From a virus: a stretch of 53,943 bases of DNA. The position numbers and the translations under genes were made by a program. Under the pieces are notes generated by a model that saw only the letters and a program-made list of their open reading frames with translations, made no database searches and was not told the DNA's origin. The stretch is taken from positions 1-53,943 of IMG/VR virus record IMGVR_UViG_3300035670_000275; one strand, written 5' to 3'. Positions 25,247-36,223 of this stretch are shown piece after piece. How positions within the stretch are numbered: the first letter of the stretch is position 1; each line of letters starts with the position of its first letter.

Positions 25247-25496
25247 TGCTTGCCTTTTCCAATATTTGTTTTAGCATTGATTTAATACTATGTACATCAT
25301 CTTTGATACTATTTATTTCATTTTGTATAGAGGTAATAGCATCTGAATTACTTCTATTAATTTCAGCACCACGTCTAATCATCTGTTTACTTTTTAGATA
25401 GGATTTATACGTGGTGCTGTCAGTGTTAACGACACCACCGTTGGCGGTGTCCTTCATAAGGTTTGAATATCCTTCAACTTTTGTCAAATTCATCAT
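25233..25496 (-). CDS. Small coiled-coil virion-locus protein
   Basis: An 87-residue protein. The first half has a V-E-G-Y-S-N-L-x-K-D motif with a G-V-V-N-T-D turn, and the last 40 residues form a predicted coiled coil ([20 protein letters not shown]). The start overlaps the stop of the giant DUF4815 gene by 4 bases, and the end overlaps the fibre start by 14. Small proteins of this pattern occur among virion genes of marine T4-like phages, by my recollection. The function is unknown; it may link fibres to the baseplate. Confidence 0.6.
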   Translation of the reverse strand: MMNLTKVEGYSNLMKDTANGGVVNTDSTTYKSYLKSKQMIRRGAEINRSNSDAITSIQNEINSIKDDVHSIKSMLKQILEKASNGSY

Positions 25497-28400
25497 GATA
25501 GGGCTAATAGTCTCAGGTTTTTAATTTTTGGTACAAACGCTGGGTTAGAAGATTTCAAAACAATTTTAATAGAGATATTGTTAAAAGGATCTAAACCAGT
25601 TAAATCAGTTGATCTTTCAACGAAAGTTCCCTCTGGGTCTTTGTTGATAGAAACGTAACCAGTATCAATATATGGTAATTTTCTTAAATCAACTGCGCCA
25701 GACCAAGTTCTGTAATATACCTTAACTGAAGTGTTATTTGGGATATTAGCATCGAACATAACCTTTAATGTATCAGCTGCCTCAGTAAGAGTTAAAGTTC
25801 TTGTAATATAGTTAGCTTCATTGCTGCAACCAAATGGAGCAACGTCATCAACATACTTATCTAACACGCTGATGCTAAAGTCAAGATCAGTAGTAGCATC
25901 AACGGTGGCAGAACCAGCGAATGAACGATCTAGATATACACGAGTTAGATCTAATTCTTCATTACCAGCATATGTTGTTTTGTCTTCTTCGCTAACAACT
26001 TTCTGCACAACATATGTACCATTAACGTTAGCGTTGCAGTTTTCAATTATAATGGTTTTACCAATACCAACAGATGCCAAGATGTTATCAATGGTATCAA
26101 TATTAGAACGAATAACGCCAACCCCACCAATATTCTCAAACACTAAGTTTGGTGCAGAGCGAATATAGAATGGTGTAGAAGAAGAAATTGCAGTAGTTGC
26201 TGTTCCTGTTAATGTAATGCTAGTGTTACTATTAACAGTGCTAACAGTACCGATTAATGCATTATCGCTAGTTCTATAAAGTTTATTACTTACACTTCCC
26301 GTAACTTGAGTTGTGAAAGTTGTCCCAGAACCAGTTACAGAAGTACCACTAGCAGAAGTAATAGTACCTGTACCAGTTAGAACCAAATCAGCATTAATAA
26401 TATCACCAGCTGAAATAATAGCACGTTTATCAATTTCTGTAACGTTGATGTTTGCTGCAGTTACATTATTGATTTTGTTAGCGATTGCAAACGCAGAGGT
26501 TTGTACGATATCAACAACTGGAGAAATATTATGATTAGTTGAATACAACACTGATTTCACAAGCAGAGATGATTGTTTAACTAATGGAGATTCTGTAATA
26601 ATATCTTGGTTTTCAAAAGAACAAATATGACCACGTGTTGTCAGGTTATAGTTGTTATTTGGTACTAGAGGAGTCCAAGCAGTAAATGAACCATCTTCTA
26701 GTTGCATTTTGAAATAATACTCAATCTTTGTATCTTGTAAGATTACATCTGAATTCTTCAAGAAAAGTGTATCAACTGGGAGGCAACGGTTACAAGTAAC
26801 AGTGTTTCCGCCATATTCACCCTTTGTGAAGTCAGCAGTTGTTCCAGATAATAGATTATTTCCGTATACATCAGTTGTCACCAAGTTAATAACAAAAGAA
26901 TCTGTCTCTAAACCTTCAGAAAGAACAGTGTGTTCTCTATTCAGTAATGTATGTGGGATACCTTTTGTTGTGTCGGAAGAACCATAATAGCCTTCTGGTA
27001 CATCACTTATATAAGCTATTTCACCTGCAATCATTCCGTGATTTCTAGCCCAAACACGAATCTTTGTTGTGTTTGGTGTGATCTCAAACGGATTAACATC
27101 CAACAAATATCTTTCTGGTGGTATTGTTCTAAAGATAACCTCAGACGCTGTTCCAATGTCAAACTTAGACTTATTCAAGTAGAACTTAACATCCAACAGT
27201 GGGTGGATTTCCCATTCTCTTGAGTTCTGAGAAGCATACAACGAGCCAGTCAATGGTTGACCTGCAATTGTATTGTTTGTCAAAATATCATCTTGACCCA
27301 TTTCAGAAACATAAATTCTAGCTCCTGGTTCATCAGTCATGATAACAAGGGCATAGGTTTCTGAGTCTTGTAAGTATATTGGGGCTTTAAATTTAAATGT
27401 AGTTGCAATAGAACTATCATCAGAAACATTAATTTCTTGTATAGTCTTAGTCACAGTTGAGAATGGGACAACCTTAGATGAAGGAACACCATTATCAGTA
27501 TTTCTAATCTCAACAGTAATTGGTCTGTTTCCAGAAACCTCAAAGTACAAATCAACAGAAGAAACAAACACACCGCCAACAGAGTTAATAGTGAATGTTT
27601 GTGCTAGGGGGTCAACTGTATGTTGGTAAATAACTTTAGAGTTTGTTGTGGTTCTTCTAATAGTTGGTTTACTTGTTGAACCATTTTGGTCAAATACTTC
27701 TTCTGATGTGAATCCAGCAACTCGGCTAGAAACAATAGTTCTTTCTTTAGTTAAAGAAATACCTTGAGCGAAGTAAGTTGCTCTACCAGTAGAGTCATAT
27801 TGGTTATCGCTATTAGAAACGTTATCTGTTAACTCAAAAGATTTTTCACCGCAACGGAAACTTAAAGTTTCATTTTCTGGCAATACAAACACACCACAAG
27901 CGTTACCTTCTCTATCAGTTATTAACTTATCTCCGTAAGAGCTTAGAGTAGGTGCAGTTGAAGTGCTTGTTGAACCATTGATTTCTGTTAATGTTACAGC
28001 GTTGAAGTTAGAAGTATTTTTAAGATTTACTGAACCACCTAATGTTTCACCAACAGCAAAACCATGTTTAACGTTGATTACAAATAGCTCTTGATTCTTA
28101 ATTCCATACGCATCATAATCGTCAGTTGGGTGCGCATAACCACCCAAAGCAACAACACATGATGCTCTGTAACGGTATAATTTACCTTTATTTCCATTGC
28201 TGTATGAAGCAGTGGAGTAAGTATCAAACGGTGAAATTAGAGAACCATCGAGAGTTTCTAAGATAAGCGCATTTCCGCTAATAGAACGAACTCTAAATGT
28301 TTTCAAATTCAACTGTTTTGCAGTTGCAGCGTTTGTTGTAATATCAACGCTTGATGGAATACTCTGGTTTTCTTTTAGATCAAGAAGGTTAACCTGAGCT

Positions 28401-31400
28401 GTTGCTTTATAATGGTCAAGGTTGTACATAACAACGTGATGGCCAGGTTTAATATTAACAGCATCAGCTACAGTAACTGTAATTGTCTCACTATCCGTAA
28501 TAATAGGAGCAATAGCGTTGATGGAAGTTGCAGTATGAGGGGTGTTCATTAACACATCACCGTATGCAAATGCCTGTTCTATCTTACCTTTAAATGCTCT
28601 AGAATTAGTGTCAGAGATAACATTATTGATCAGATCATCCCAAGCAAATGTCATAAGGGATTGGCCAATACGCGAAACTTTAAATTTATCCGCTGGGACA
28701 ACATATTCTTGCACAGAGACGTTATCAAAGAAAGGATAGAAACGTGTTAGAGGCTTTAAGTTCTGAGCAATAAAAGAAATAGGTCTAGATCTCATGTATG
28801 GGATATATGACATATCCACCACGCGATCACCATATGATTGAGTATTTACAGAAGATGTTACATTGTATTCAGTTCCAGTTCTAGTTTGGTAACCATACTG
28901 ATCAATAATAGTTGTTTGATATCCTGTAATCGTATTACCAGATCTAGATTCAGACGTGAAACTGGATACGTTTTTACCAACCCAGTGATCAACCCAATCA
29001 TCCCACTGTGTACCAATAACTTCTTCTACGATATACTTAATAGCATCATAGTTATTGTCGTCTACTGCAACTAAATCTGGATTTCTAGTAGTTGACTTCC
29101 AACTATCAGATGGTGGGTATAAATCAACGACACCGTTAAATGTACCAAACGCAAGAGTTTGGATGTCCATAGAACGAGTTGCATGTGGGTTAAAGATAAA
29201 TGGTTCTTCTGTAAATGGTAATGTGATAATATCACCAGTTTTAGAATAATTTTTATTTGAACGGTCTGTTGAAGAAGAAACATCTTCAACCATTTCAAGA
29301 GCAACAGAATTGTACTTTGGACGAAGGATTCTATTCTTTGAATCAATAGATATTTTATAATCTTCGTTCTTAACATCACCGATATTGTGACCAGTAAATT
29401 GATCAACAATAAAACCGTTCTTGAATCTATCAAGACCAGTAGTTTCGTCGATAACTGTCATAGTTTCAGTTTGTTTCTCAAGCAAACTTAGAGTCACATA
29501 ATATTCTAAATTAGAAATTCTACGCTCAAGTTTACCGATATCCTGCATAGTATATCTTCTATTTTCTCTCTGTTTGATGATAACATCTTTAACATCTTTA
29601 GTGTATGGAGGAATAGAGATAGAAGCTAATACCAAACCTTCTTGTGGGTCAATTGGTTCCTTCGGTGTAGGTGATGGAACGCCACTTAGAATATTGAAGT
29701 TACCAACAGAATCCAATACTAATTTATCAATTCTACCAAGATAGTTTGCAACTGGTGATGTTAAATCAGAACCAATTTTTGGCAATTCTGGGTAGAAATA
29801 GTTTGCGTTTGTCAGGATTGGTCTAAAGTCAATTACATCAGACAAACAGATTTCTGTTTTAGTGCCAGTGGCATCAGTTGTTGTGTAATATGGAATTTCA
29901 TCATATTGAAGATCTGACGAAGAATACACATATGAATCAACTGAGAAATAGTTACCATTTGTTCCAGCCACGGAGAAGTAGTCGTACACTGCACGAATTG
30001 CTCCGTTTGGAACTTGATATCCTGGTTTAACTATTAGTTTAGCGTTTGTATAGTATGTTGGTCTTTGACCGTTGTCTAGCGTAAATCTATCAGTAATATC
30101 AATTTCAGAATTTTCATCATAAGTGTCATAATCTCCTGGCGTCATATAAACAGCAACTAACTTTAATACATCACCATGAGGTAATTGGATTGTATTTAAG
30201 TTTAGGTTTGTTTTGCCAGTAATTTCTTCGACGTGTTCTCTGTTGATAACTTTAATCTTTTCAACAGCTGCAGTTTTAACCAATTGAACAGATGCAATTA
30301 GGTAGTAGTTACCGTTAGGTACGTTGTTAAATTCAACGTACTTTCTGTTAGTATCATTGTCGAACACAATCTGAGACTCGGTAATAGGCATTGGCTCATT
30401 GGAGTCAGCATTAATTAACAAGAAGTTTGACATGTCAGTTTCTGACAAGAAAGTTTCATCTGTTAATGGTGTTTCAAACCAAGCCTTGTTAGACTGGGTG
30501 TTCATAATTGGCCACTGACGGCGAACAACAATTGTGGAGTTTTTCTTAGTGTCCGCAGAGTTCTCTAGACCTCTAAGTGTCTTAACGAAAGATTTACCAA
30601 CAGGGAAAATTAATGATTCAAACGCTGGTTCTACGATATTTGCTCTAAATACCTGAATTACACCATCTGCAACAGTAGCCAGACCATTTGCAGATAAGGT
30701 GATGCTATTGTTAGTGAATGTGCTAACAACGCCGATTCTAACACCGTTTAGATAAATAACATCATTCGCCTTTAGAGTGTCTGCGAAATAAGTTCCTGAA
30801 CCAGTTATTGATGTAGAAGATGTAGAAGATGTGCCATAACCATCAATTGTCATTAATGATGGGTCAATGTTACATGTGAAATTGCCACCACCACCTGTTC
30901 CAGAAATACTCTTAACCGTACCTTCAAAAGAAGCATTGTTGTACATGTTGATGTCAAAAAGACCCAACTTGTAAACAGAAGAAGTTCTATTAGTATAATT
31001 ACCAGAAGATAGCTGAATGGATTTTACTCTAGCAGTACCAACAATATTTGCTGCAGATACTGAAGCGCCAACAGGGATGTTTGATGTTGTTCTAATTAAT
31101 GGTGCTACTGCGTAACCAGAACCACCGCTAACAATTGTATAACCAGTAACAGATCCGTTAGTTATGGTACATGTAATATTTGCACCGCTGCCAGCGCCAG
31201 TTAGTGGTTGAATTGAAAGAGTTGGAGCCGAAGTATAACCTTCACCACCATCAACAATAGTTATACCAGTAATAACACCAGAACCATTAATTGTGGCAGT
31301 TAAATTGGCAAGTCTTGGTTGTAAAGTTTTTAATAGATAAACTTTTTCAAAAGTTGAAATTGATGGGGCTTTGTATAAATTTGTTACATTTACATAGCTA

Positions 31401-32671
31401 CCAACATTAATACCAACAGAACGAAGGTCAACACGCTCGACGTGGTTATTTTCTAGACCATTAATTGGTCTAGCTTTGTTAAATTCAATAAACTGAGAAG
31501 CCTGATTTTCTACTTCATAACCTTGAACATATGCTTTGCCTGGGTCAACAACAGTTACAAATTTGTCGTCAGAACCATAAGTTGCTCCAGCGATAGGTGT
31601 TCCAATTAATGGTGGATATACACCAAAATTATTACCATCATTTAAATGTTCTCTAACTGATATTTTAAATTTATTAACTTCATAGTTACCAGATTCATCT
31701 AAGGTTCTTCTTGCAAGAGTTTTCTCAAGTTCTGAATATGATGCTTTATCAATTAGTTGTTGTACTCTACCTTCAGAAACTCTTACAAGTTCGATGAATT
31801 TAAAATTATCTGTTGTATCTAGATCAAGTTTAACTAATGAAAGAGAGATTTTATATCTGTGGGCACCAGGCGCAGCGAAGTTATAAGAACCAGTTGCGTT
31901 GTCTAGGATTTGATCATCGTCTTCTGGAGTGACAGTTTCTTCAGTAACTTTAAAACCAACTCTTGCAGTTGGAGTGTTAGTGAAACGACCAACGTATAAT
32001 TTTAAATCGTCGTTTCTTACAAAAATGCCATCTATGTAGTAGATACCAGCTCTAACATCAACGCTAAATGCATACCCAAGAACGTCAGAAGAAGGGTCGC
32101 CAGAATACACAGTGGCAGTTTCACCAACGTTACCATTAAGTTTAACTACGCATGTAATATCTGTAAGTTGGTCTTCTTTCAAACGGAAGTTAGTTGAAAT
32201 TTGGTTATCTTCTACTTTTGCAACTATGTTTTCGCCTGGGATTAAACGGTTGGTTTCATAATCACTAGCAGTACCCTCAATTTTACAATAAAGAGTTGGG
32301 ATATCAGTATTTTCAACAATATAACCACTACCAGAAGTGTCAAGAACTCTCATCTTGACACCAGAAGATTCACCAGTTATGATTTTATTTTTAAGAGTCT
32401 CAATATACGTTGTTACATCAACAGTACCTGTGAATTGTTCTAGTTTAATAAAATGAACTTTACTATCAACGTTCACAGAGCCAGGAATAACTTGGGAACC
32501 ATTTTTAAAGATATGACCACCAAAACGCGAAACTTGGTTTTGAAGGATAGTTTGAAGTTGTGTTAATTCTCTAGCTTGAACAGCATAACTAGGTCTGAAG
32601 AGGATTCGATAGAAATCCTTCTTCTCATCATAGTCGTCAAAATACGGTTCTGTATTAAAATCAATTGCCAT
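25493..32671 (-). CDS. Giant DUF4815-type virion protein (2,392 residues)
   Basis: The largest gene here. The N-terminus (NTEPYFDDYDEKKDFYRILF, then a VQARELTQLQTILQNQVSRFG segment) is the hallmark of the DUF4815 family found in T4-like marine phages, where it is a large baseplate/fibre-associated virion protein. Around residues 490-560 there are two GxGYT modules like those in the sheath. The rest is long beta-rich sequence with many Asp/Asn/Thr. Its place after gp8 corresponds to where T4 has genes 9-12, so it may replace the short-tail-fibre and pin functions, including host binding. A strong late promoter precedes it. I have not resolved the domains beyond the N-terminus. Confidence 0.85.
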   Translation of the reverse strand: MAIDFNTEPYFDDYDEKKDFYRILFRPSYAVQARELTQLQTILQNQVSRFGGHIFKNGSQVIPGSVNVDSKVHFIKLEQFTGTVDVTTYIETLKNKIITGESSGVKMRVLDTSGSGYIVENTDIPTLYCKIEGTASDYETNRLIPGENIVAKVEDNQISTNFRLKEDQLTDITCVVKLNGNVGETATVYSGDPSSDVLGYAFSVDVRAGIYYIDGIFVRNDDLKLYVGRFTNTPTARVGFKVTEETVTPEDDDQILDNATGSYNFAAPGAHRYKISLSLVKLDLDTTDNFKFIELVRVSEGRVQQLIDKASYSELEKTLARRTLDESGNYEVNKFKISVREHLNDGNNFGVYPPLIGTPIAGATYGSDDKFVTVVDPGKAYVQGYEVENQASQFIEFNKARPINGLENNHVERVDLRSVGINVGSYVNVTNLYKAPSISTFEKVYLLKTLQPRLANLTATINGSGVITGITIVDGGEGYTSAPTLSIQPLTGAGSGANITCTITNGSVTGYTIVSGGSGYAVAPLIRTTSNIPVGASVSAANIVGTARVKSIQLSSGNYTNRTSSVYKLGLFDINMYNNASFEGTVKSISGTGGGGNFTCNIDPSLMTIDGYGTSSTSSTSITGSGTYFADTLKANDVIYLNGVRIGVVSTFTNNSITLSANGLATVADGVIQVFRANIVEPAFESLIFPVGKSFVKTLRGLENSADTKKNSTIVVRRQWPIMNTQSNKAWFETPLTDETFLSETDMSNFLLINADSNEPMPITESQIVFDNDTNRKYVEFNNVPNGNYYLIASVQLVKTAAVEKIKVINREHVEEITGKTNLNLNTIQLPHGDVLKLVAVYMTPGDYDTYDENSEIDITDRFTLDNGQRPTYYTNAKLIVKPGYQVPNGAIRAVYDYFSVAGTNGNYFSVDSYVYSSSDLQYDEIPYYTTTDATGTKTEICLSDVIDFRPILTNANYFYPELPKIGSDLTSPVANYLGRIDKLVLDSVGNFNILSGVPSPTPKEPIDPQEGLVLASISIPPYTKDVKDVIIKQRENRRYTMQDIGKLERRISNLEYYVTLSLLEKQTETMTVIDETTGLDRFKNGFIVDQFTGHNIGDVKNEDYKISIDSKNRILRPKYNSVALEMVEDVSSSTDRSNKNYSKTGDIITLPFTEEPFIFNPHATRSMDIQTLAFGTFNGVVDLYPPSDSWKSTTRNPDLVAVDDNNYDAIKYIVEEVIGTQWDDWVDHWVGKNVSSFTSESRSGNTITGYQTTIIDQYGYQTRTGTEYNVTSSVNTQSYGDRVVDMSYIPYMRSRPISFIAQNLKPLTRFYPFFDNVSVQEYVVPADKFKVSRIGQSLMTFAWDDLINNVISDTNSRAFKGKIEQAFAYGDVLMNTPHTATSINAIAPIITDSETITVTVADAVNIKPGHHVVMYNLDHYKATAQVNLLDLKENQSIPSSVDITTNAATAKQLNLKTFRVRSISGNALILETLDGSLISPFDTYSTASYSNGNKGKLYRYRASCVVALGGYAHPTDDYDAYGIKNQELFVINVKHGFAVGETLGGSVNLKNTSNFNAVTLTEINGSTSTSTAPTLSSYGDKLITDREGNACGVFVLPENETLSFRCGEKSFELTDNVSNSDNQYDSTGRATYFAQGISLTKERTIVSSRVAGFTSEEVFDQNGSTSKPTIRRTTTNSKVIYQHTVDPLAQTFTINSVGGVFVSSVDLYFEVSGNRPITVEIRNTDNGVPSSKVVPFSTVTKTIQEINVSDDSSIATTFKFKAPIYLQDSETYALVIMTDEPGARIYVSEMGQDDILTNNTIAGQPLTGSLYASQNSREWEIHPLLDVKFYLNKSKFDIGTASEVIFRTIPPERYLLDVNPFEITPNTTKIRVWARNHGMIAGEIAYISDVPEGYYGSSDTTKGIPHTLLNREHTVLSEGLETDSFVINLVTTDVYGNNLLSGTTADFTKGEYGGNTVTCNRCLPVDTLFLKNSDVILQDTKIEYYFKMQLEDGSFTAWTPLVPNNNYNLTTRGHICSFENQDIITESPLVKQSSLLVKSVLYSTNHNISPVVDIVQTSAFAIANKINNVTAANINVTEIDKRAIISAGDIINADLVLTGTGTITSASGTSVTGSGTTFTTQVTGSVSNKLYRTSDNALIGTVSTVNSNTSITLTGTATTAISSSTPFYIRSAPNLVFENIGGVGVIRSNIDTIDNILASVGIGKTIIIENCNANVNGTYVVQKVVSEEDKTTYAGNEELDLTRVYLDRSFAGSATVDATTDLDFSISVLDKYVDDVAPFGCSNEANYITRTLTLTEAADTLKVMFDANIPNNTSVKVYYRTWSGAVDLRKLPYIDTGYVSINKDPEGTFVERSTDLTGLDPFNNISIKIVLKSSNPAFVPKIKNLRLLALS

Positions 32672-32703
32672 TGTTTTGTCTCTTAAAAGTTAAACTGTAC
32701 AAA

Positions 32704-32711
32704 TATTTATA
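32704..32711 (-). promoter_or_regulatory. T4-type late promoter for the giant virion gene
   Basis: The minus strand reads TATAAATA, a perfect match to the T4 late promoter, 33 bases before the start at 32671 and within the 46-base gap after gp8. It is the only perfect match I found by eye in an intergenic position. Confidence 0.7.
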
Positions 32712-32717
32712 CGTTTA

Positions 32718-35700
32718 TTAGAAATTAATAATCGTTCTTAAAGTAATTGTTTCATCAGCCGAAGGGGTGAAACCTTGTTTATTGTCAATATACATCAATT
32801 GACCTGAATATTTATCGAACGTTGGATCGCCGATAGATGTTGCTGTGAAGTTATCAGTGATGTTTGATGTTTTAATAAACACATCATTAGATTCTGGTGC
32901 ATCATTATCCAAAGATTGAACGAGCGCACTTGTTTCTGTAACAGAAACAATTCTATATTGTTTCTTAGTTTTTGTAGATCCAACATATGTAACTACTGCA
33001 AAACCGTTTGTTTCAGAACCAGAAGTTGTAGTTGGTGGTTCTGAACCACCGATACCAGAAACAACAACTGTATAAATTCTGTCCTCAACATAGATAAAGT
33101 CGCCAAGAACTAGATTCAAAGATGGTTGCCATTCAATATCTGGAAGGCTAACACGTTCAATGTACAAGTCATCATCTTTTTTGAACTTGGTAATGTTAAT
33201 TGGCGCTTGCACGATATAACACGCTGAACCAATAGAACCTTGGAATCTTTCATAGCCGTTAAATACTCTAGGATTCTTAATAATACCAACTTGTCGATAG
33301 TCGTTACCAACAGTAACACCTTGGTTCAAATCTGTAGAAATATTTGAATAGAACATCAAAGATTTCGCAAATAATTCATCTGGAGAATTCTTTCCGTGGC
33401 CACCGTATGGTGAAATAATTGCTCTTAGTAATGCGCCATTACCATTTCCAATAATTTTAACATTAGCATAAGTGTAATCTTGACCACGTTTTAAAATATT
33501 AATTTTAGTGATAGCGTTAGTTACTGGGTCAATAACAGCTTCTGCTTGAGCGCCAGTACCATCACCTTCGATTGTGATGTTAGCTACACCATATGAATAA
33601 CCACCAGAAACAACGGCAATAGAATCAATAGTACCAGCTGGTGTCAAAATTTCGTTGTTTGCTTGTTGTGAAGAAATAGAACCAAGGCTTAAATCTGCAG
33701 TGAGTGCAGCACCAACCCCGTTACCAGAAACTGTCAAAGCAGCTTTCGTATAACCAACACCTGGGTCTTCAACAACAAGGTAAACGATTTGGCCATTATC
33801 AGTAATTGCGGAAATCTTAGCTTCTGATTTTGAAGTTAAGAAACTAGCCTCAGCGCCAGCGCCAGTGACATCAACAAAAGTTGCAGTTGGCGTTGTGTTA
33901 TAACCAGCACCATAACGAAGAACAGCAAATCCCTGAGCCACTGTACCTGCACGAACTAACGATGCTGGAATACCAAGATAACGCAAGACAACATCACCAT
34001 TGATTACATCACCGTCAGTATGTGTTGGCGCATCATTGCCAGTTGTACCATCATTCATAATTTGATACAATCTGTCTTCATAATATAAAGTTTTCGGTCT
34101 GTCTGGTTCATTAATATCTTCATCCGAACCAACTACTGAGTATACGCTAGTGTTTGCAATCCATTCATCCGAAGTTATGTAAGTTTCACCATCAGTATGA
34201 GTTGGTTTAGTTGAACCAAAAACACCAGCTGTTACAACTGTATACAAGTTAGTGTACAAGGAGTATTGCTCGTTGGTGTATACTTCCATACCCTGTTCCC
34301 ATAGATCACCAAATGTAACAGATGGTACAGATGTATAATTTTCACCAGCATTTGTAATATACGTTGAAATTACTTTATCCGCATAGATTTTAGATTTAGC
34401 AACTGCATACAAACCACCGCCACCAGAGAAATTAACATTAGGTGGGTAAAGATAACCAGAACCAGAGTTAACAACAACTACTTCACGGACTGAACCGTTC
34501 ATTGTTATGGAATCAATAACGCCAGTTTCAACCTCAGCTGTTGCAGCTGCAGCAGCGCCACCACCGCCAGAGAAAGAAACAGAAGGAGAAGTATAACCAG
34601 TACCACCTGAAATAATCTCAACTGAGTTGACAGGTGAACCGCTTAAAACCGCAGTAAATTGAGCTCCTGTTCCTGATGGGTCTGAGATAGCAATTTGAGG
34701 TGCGGTTGTATAACCAGAACCGTGATTAGTTATGTATAGGGTTGTAATGCTTCCATTAACATCAACTGCAGCTGTTGCTGCAGCGCCAGTACCACCACCT
34801 CCAATAAATTCAACAATAGGGGAAACATAGTTAGCGCCACCAGATTGTTTTGTAATACTTTGTATGGTTGAAGTTCCAATAACCGCTTGTAATACAGCAT
34901 CTTGTCCAGTTGGGTCAGAAACTGTTACGGTTGGTGGAGAAGTATAAGCGCTGCCTCCAGAAGTAACAGTGACACTAATAATATTCTGAGGGTTAGTTGA
35001 TGTTACTGAACCAGTTATTCTAGTGCCGATATATTTTAATGCCGTTGTACCATTCAACACTGTGCCAAATCTATGTGTTGGCGGAATAGTAGATGTTTGA
35101 CCTGGCGTAACAACCTCATAATAATCCCAACTATCGAAATTGTAAATTATCTGACCAAGGTTTAAATTGTTGTTTGCAACAAACGAAGACGCAGCACCAA
35201 ATGGTGGGCTAAATTCTACAGTTGGAGAAGAACCATAACGGCTTCCACCAGAAGCTAGACTTATACCATTAATATAAATCGGATCAGCTTCTCTATATCC
35301 ATCGCCAGTGACTGAAACAACAGCTGATGTATAACCAGAACCTTTATTGGAAATGAAGATATTATCCACAGTTCCGTTAGAATAAAAGTGATTAGTTAGA
35401 GCAGAAACAACTGGGATATAATCATCAGTGAAAAACTTATTACGAAGGTTGATTGGAACGTTATACATAAACTTCCAAACATATCCATCTAACGTAGTAA
35501 ATGGTTCTAGTTGTGTGCCGCTCGGCTTGACCGTAGAACGAGCGTTATTATTATTGTCTAGACATTTATATACATTATAATCGTCAGTAACAACGTAGAA
35601 ATTTGCATCTTCAAGTTTTTGCGCACCAGAAGGTGCAATCCCCATAGTTGCTTTTAGAGTAGCACCAGAACCAGAAGGTGATGTGATTGTAACTGTCGGC

Positions 35701-36173
35701 TCTGATGTATAACCATCACCTCTATTGGTTAGAACTACCCCAGCAACTGCGCCAGCAACGACTTCAGAAACAACCGCAGTTGCGCCAGAGCCACCGCCAC
35801 CTTCAATAGTAATAGTTGTATCATATAAATCAATATATCCAGAACCACCAGAAATAATATTAATACCTATTACTTGTTCAGAATATTCATCATCATACTG
35901 ATCATAGATTACATCAGATACCCAATTCTTTCTTTTAATAACGAAGGCAACATCAGAAGGTTTGATCTCTTTGATAGTGATCATCTCATTTCTACATTGA
36001 CGCTCATATTCATAACTATCCACAGGTTGAGGAGGTGCAGTATCATCCTCCCACGTGATGGTCTTGCCAAGGTAATAATAGAAAGAGGAAGTTCTTGCGA
36101 CAACCTCTTTGTACACGCCTTCTGCTAAAGACTTGTATAGAATTGTTTTTACTAGAGCCGTATTATTTGCCAT
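32718..36173 (-). CDS. 8: Baseplate wedge protein gp8-like with many GxGYT repeats
   Basis: A 1,151-residue protein whose ends resemble T4 gp8 (334 residues). The N-terminus has SFYYYLGKTITWEDDTAPP and SDVAFVIKRKNW. Later comes a DGYVWKFMYNVPINLRNKF segment, and the C-terminus is YSGQLMYIDNKQG followed by a DETITLRTIINF strand, as in gp8. Between them, from about residue 100 onwards, are about 14 modules with the G-x-x-Y-T-x-x-P-x-V-x-x signature and glycine/alanine linkers. gp8 is a wedge component that connects the hub with peripheral fibres. The order 6-7-8 is as in T4. The greatly enlarged middle would stick out from the baseplate rim. Confidence 0.8.
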   Translation of the reverse strand: MANNTALVKTILYKSLAEGVYKEVVARTSSFYYYLGKTITWEDDTAPPQPVDSYEYERQCRNEMITIKEIKPSDVAFVIKRKNWVSDVIYDQYDDEYSEQVIGINIISGGSGYIDLYDTTITIEGGGGSGATAVVSEVVAGAVAGVVLTNRGDGYTSEPTVTITSPSGSGATLKATMGIAPSGAQKLEDANFYVVTDDYNVYKCLDNNNNARSTVKPSGTQLEPFTTLDGYVWKFMYNVPINLRNKFFTDDYIPVVSALTNHFYSNGTVDNIFISNKGSGYTSAVVSVTGDGYREADPIYINGISLASGGSRYGSSPTVEFSPPFGAASSFVANNNLNLGQIIYNFDSWDYYEVVTPGQTSTIPPTHRFGTVLNGTTALKYIGTRITGSVTSTNPQNIISVTVTSGGSAYTSPPTVTVSDPTGQDAVLQAVIGTSTIQSITKQSGGANYVSPIVEFIGGGGTGAAATAAVDVNGSITTLYITNHGSGYTTAPQIAISDPSGTGAQFTAVLSGSPVNSVEIISGGTGYTSPSVSFSGGGGAAAAATAEVETGVIDSITMNGSVREVVVVNSGSGYLYPPNVNFSGGGGLYAVAKSKIYADKVISTYITNAGENYTSVPSVTFGDLWEQGMEVYTNEQYSLYTNLYTVVTAGVFGSTKPTHTDGETYITSDEWIANTSVYSVVGSDEDINEPDRPKTLYYEDRLYQIMNDGTTGNDAPTHTDGDVINGDVVLRYLGIPASLVRAGTVAQGFAVLRYGAGYNTTPTATFVDVTGAGAEASFLTSKSEAKISAITDNGQIVYLVVEDPGVGYTKAALTVSGNGVGAALTADLSLGSISSQQANNEILTPAGTIDSIAVVSGGYSYGVANITIEGDGTGAQAEAVIDPVTNAITKINILKRGQDYTYANVKIIGNGNGALLRAIISPYGGHGKNSPDELFAKSLMFYSNISTDLNQGVTVGNDYRQVGIIKNPRVFNGYERFQGSIGSACYIVQAPINITKFKKDDDLYIERVSLPDIEWQPSLNLVLGDFIYVEDRIYTVVVSGIGGSEPPTTTSGSETNGFAVVTYVGSTKTKKQYRIVSVTETSALVQSLDNDAPESNDVFIKTSNITDNFTATSIGDPTFDKYSGQLMYIDNKQGFTPSADETITLRTIINF

Positions 36174-36223
36174 CTGTTATATGCCTCGTTATTATTTCAT
36201 GTTCATAATATAAAAATAAAATA

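Noticed and set aside
25821-29249. Several plus-strand open frames of 60-115 codons opposite the giant virion gene
   Set aside because: They are antisense shadows with low-complexity translations and no start signals.
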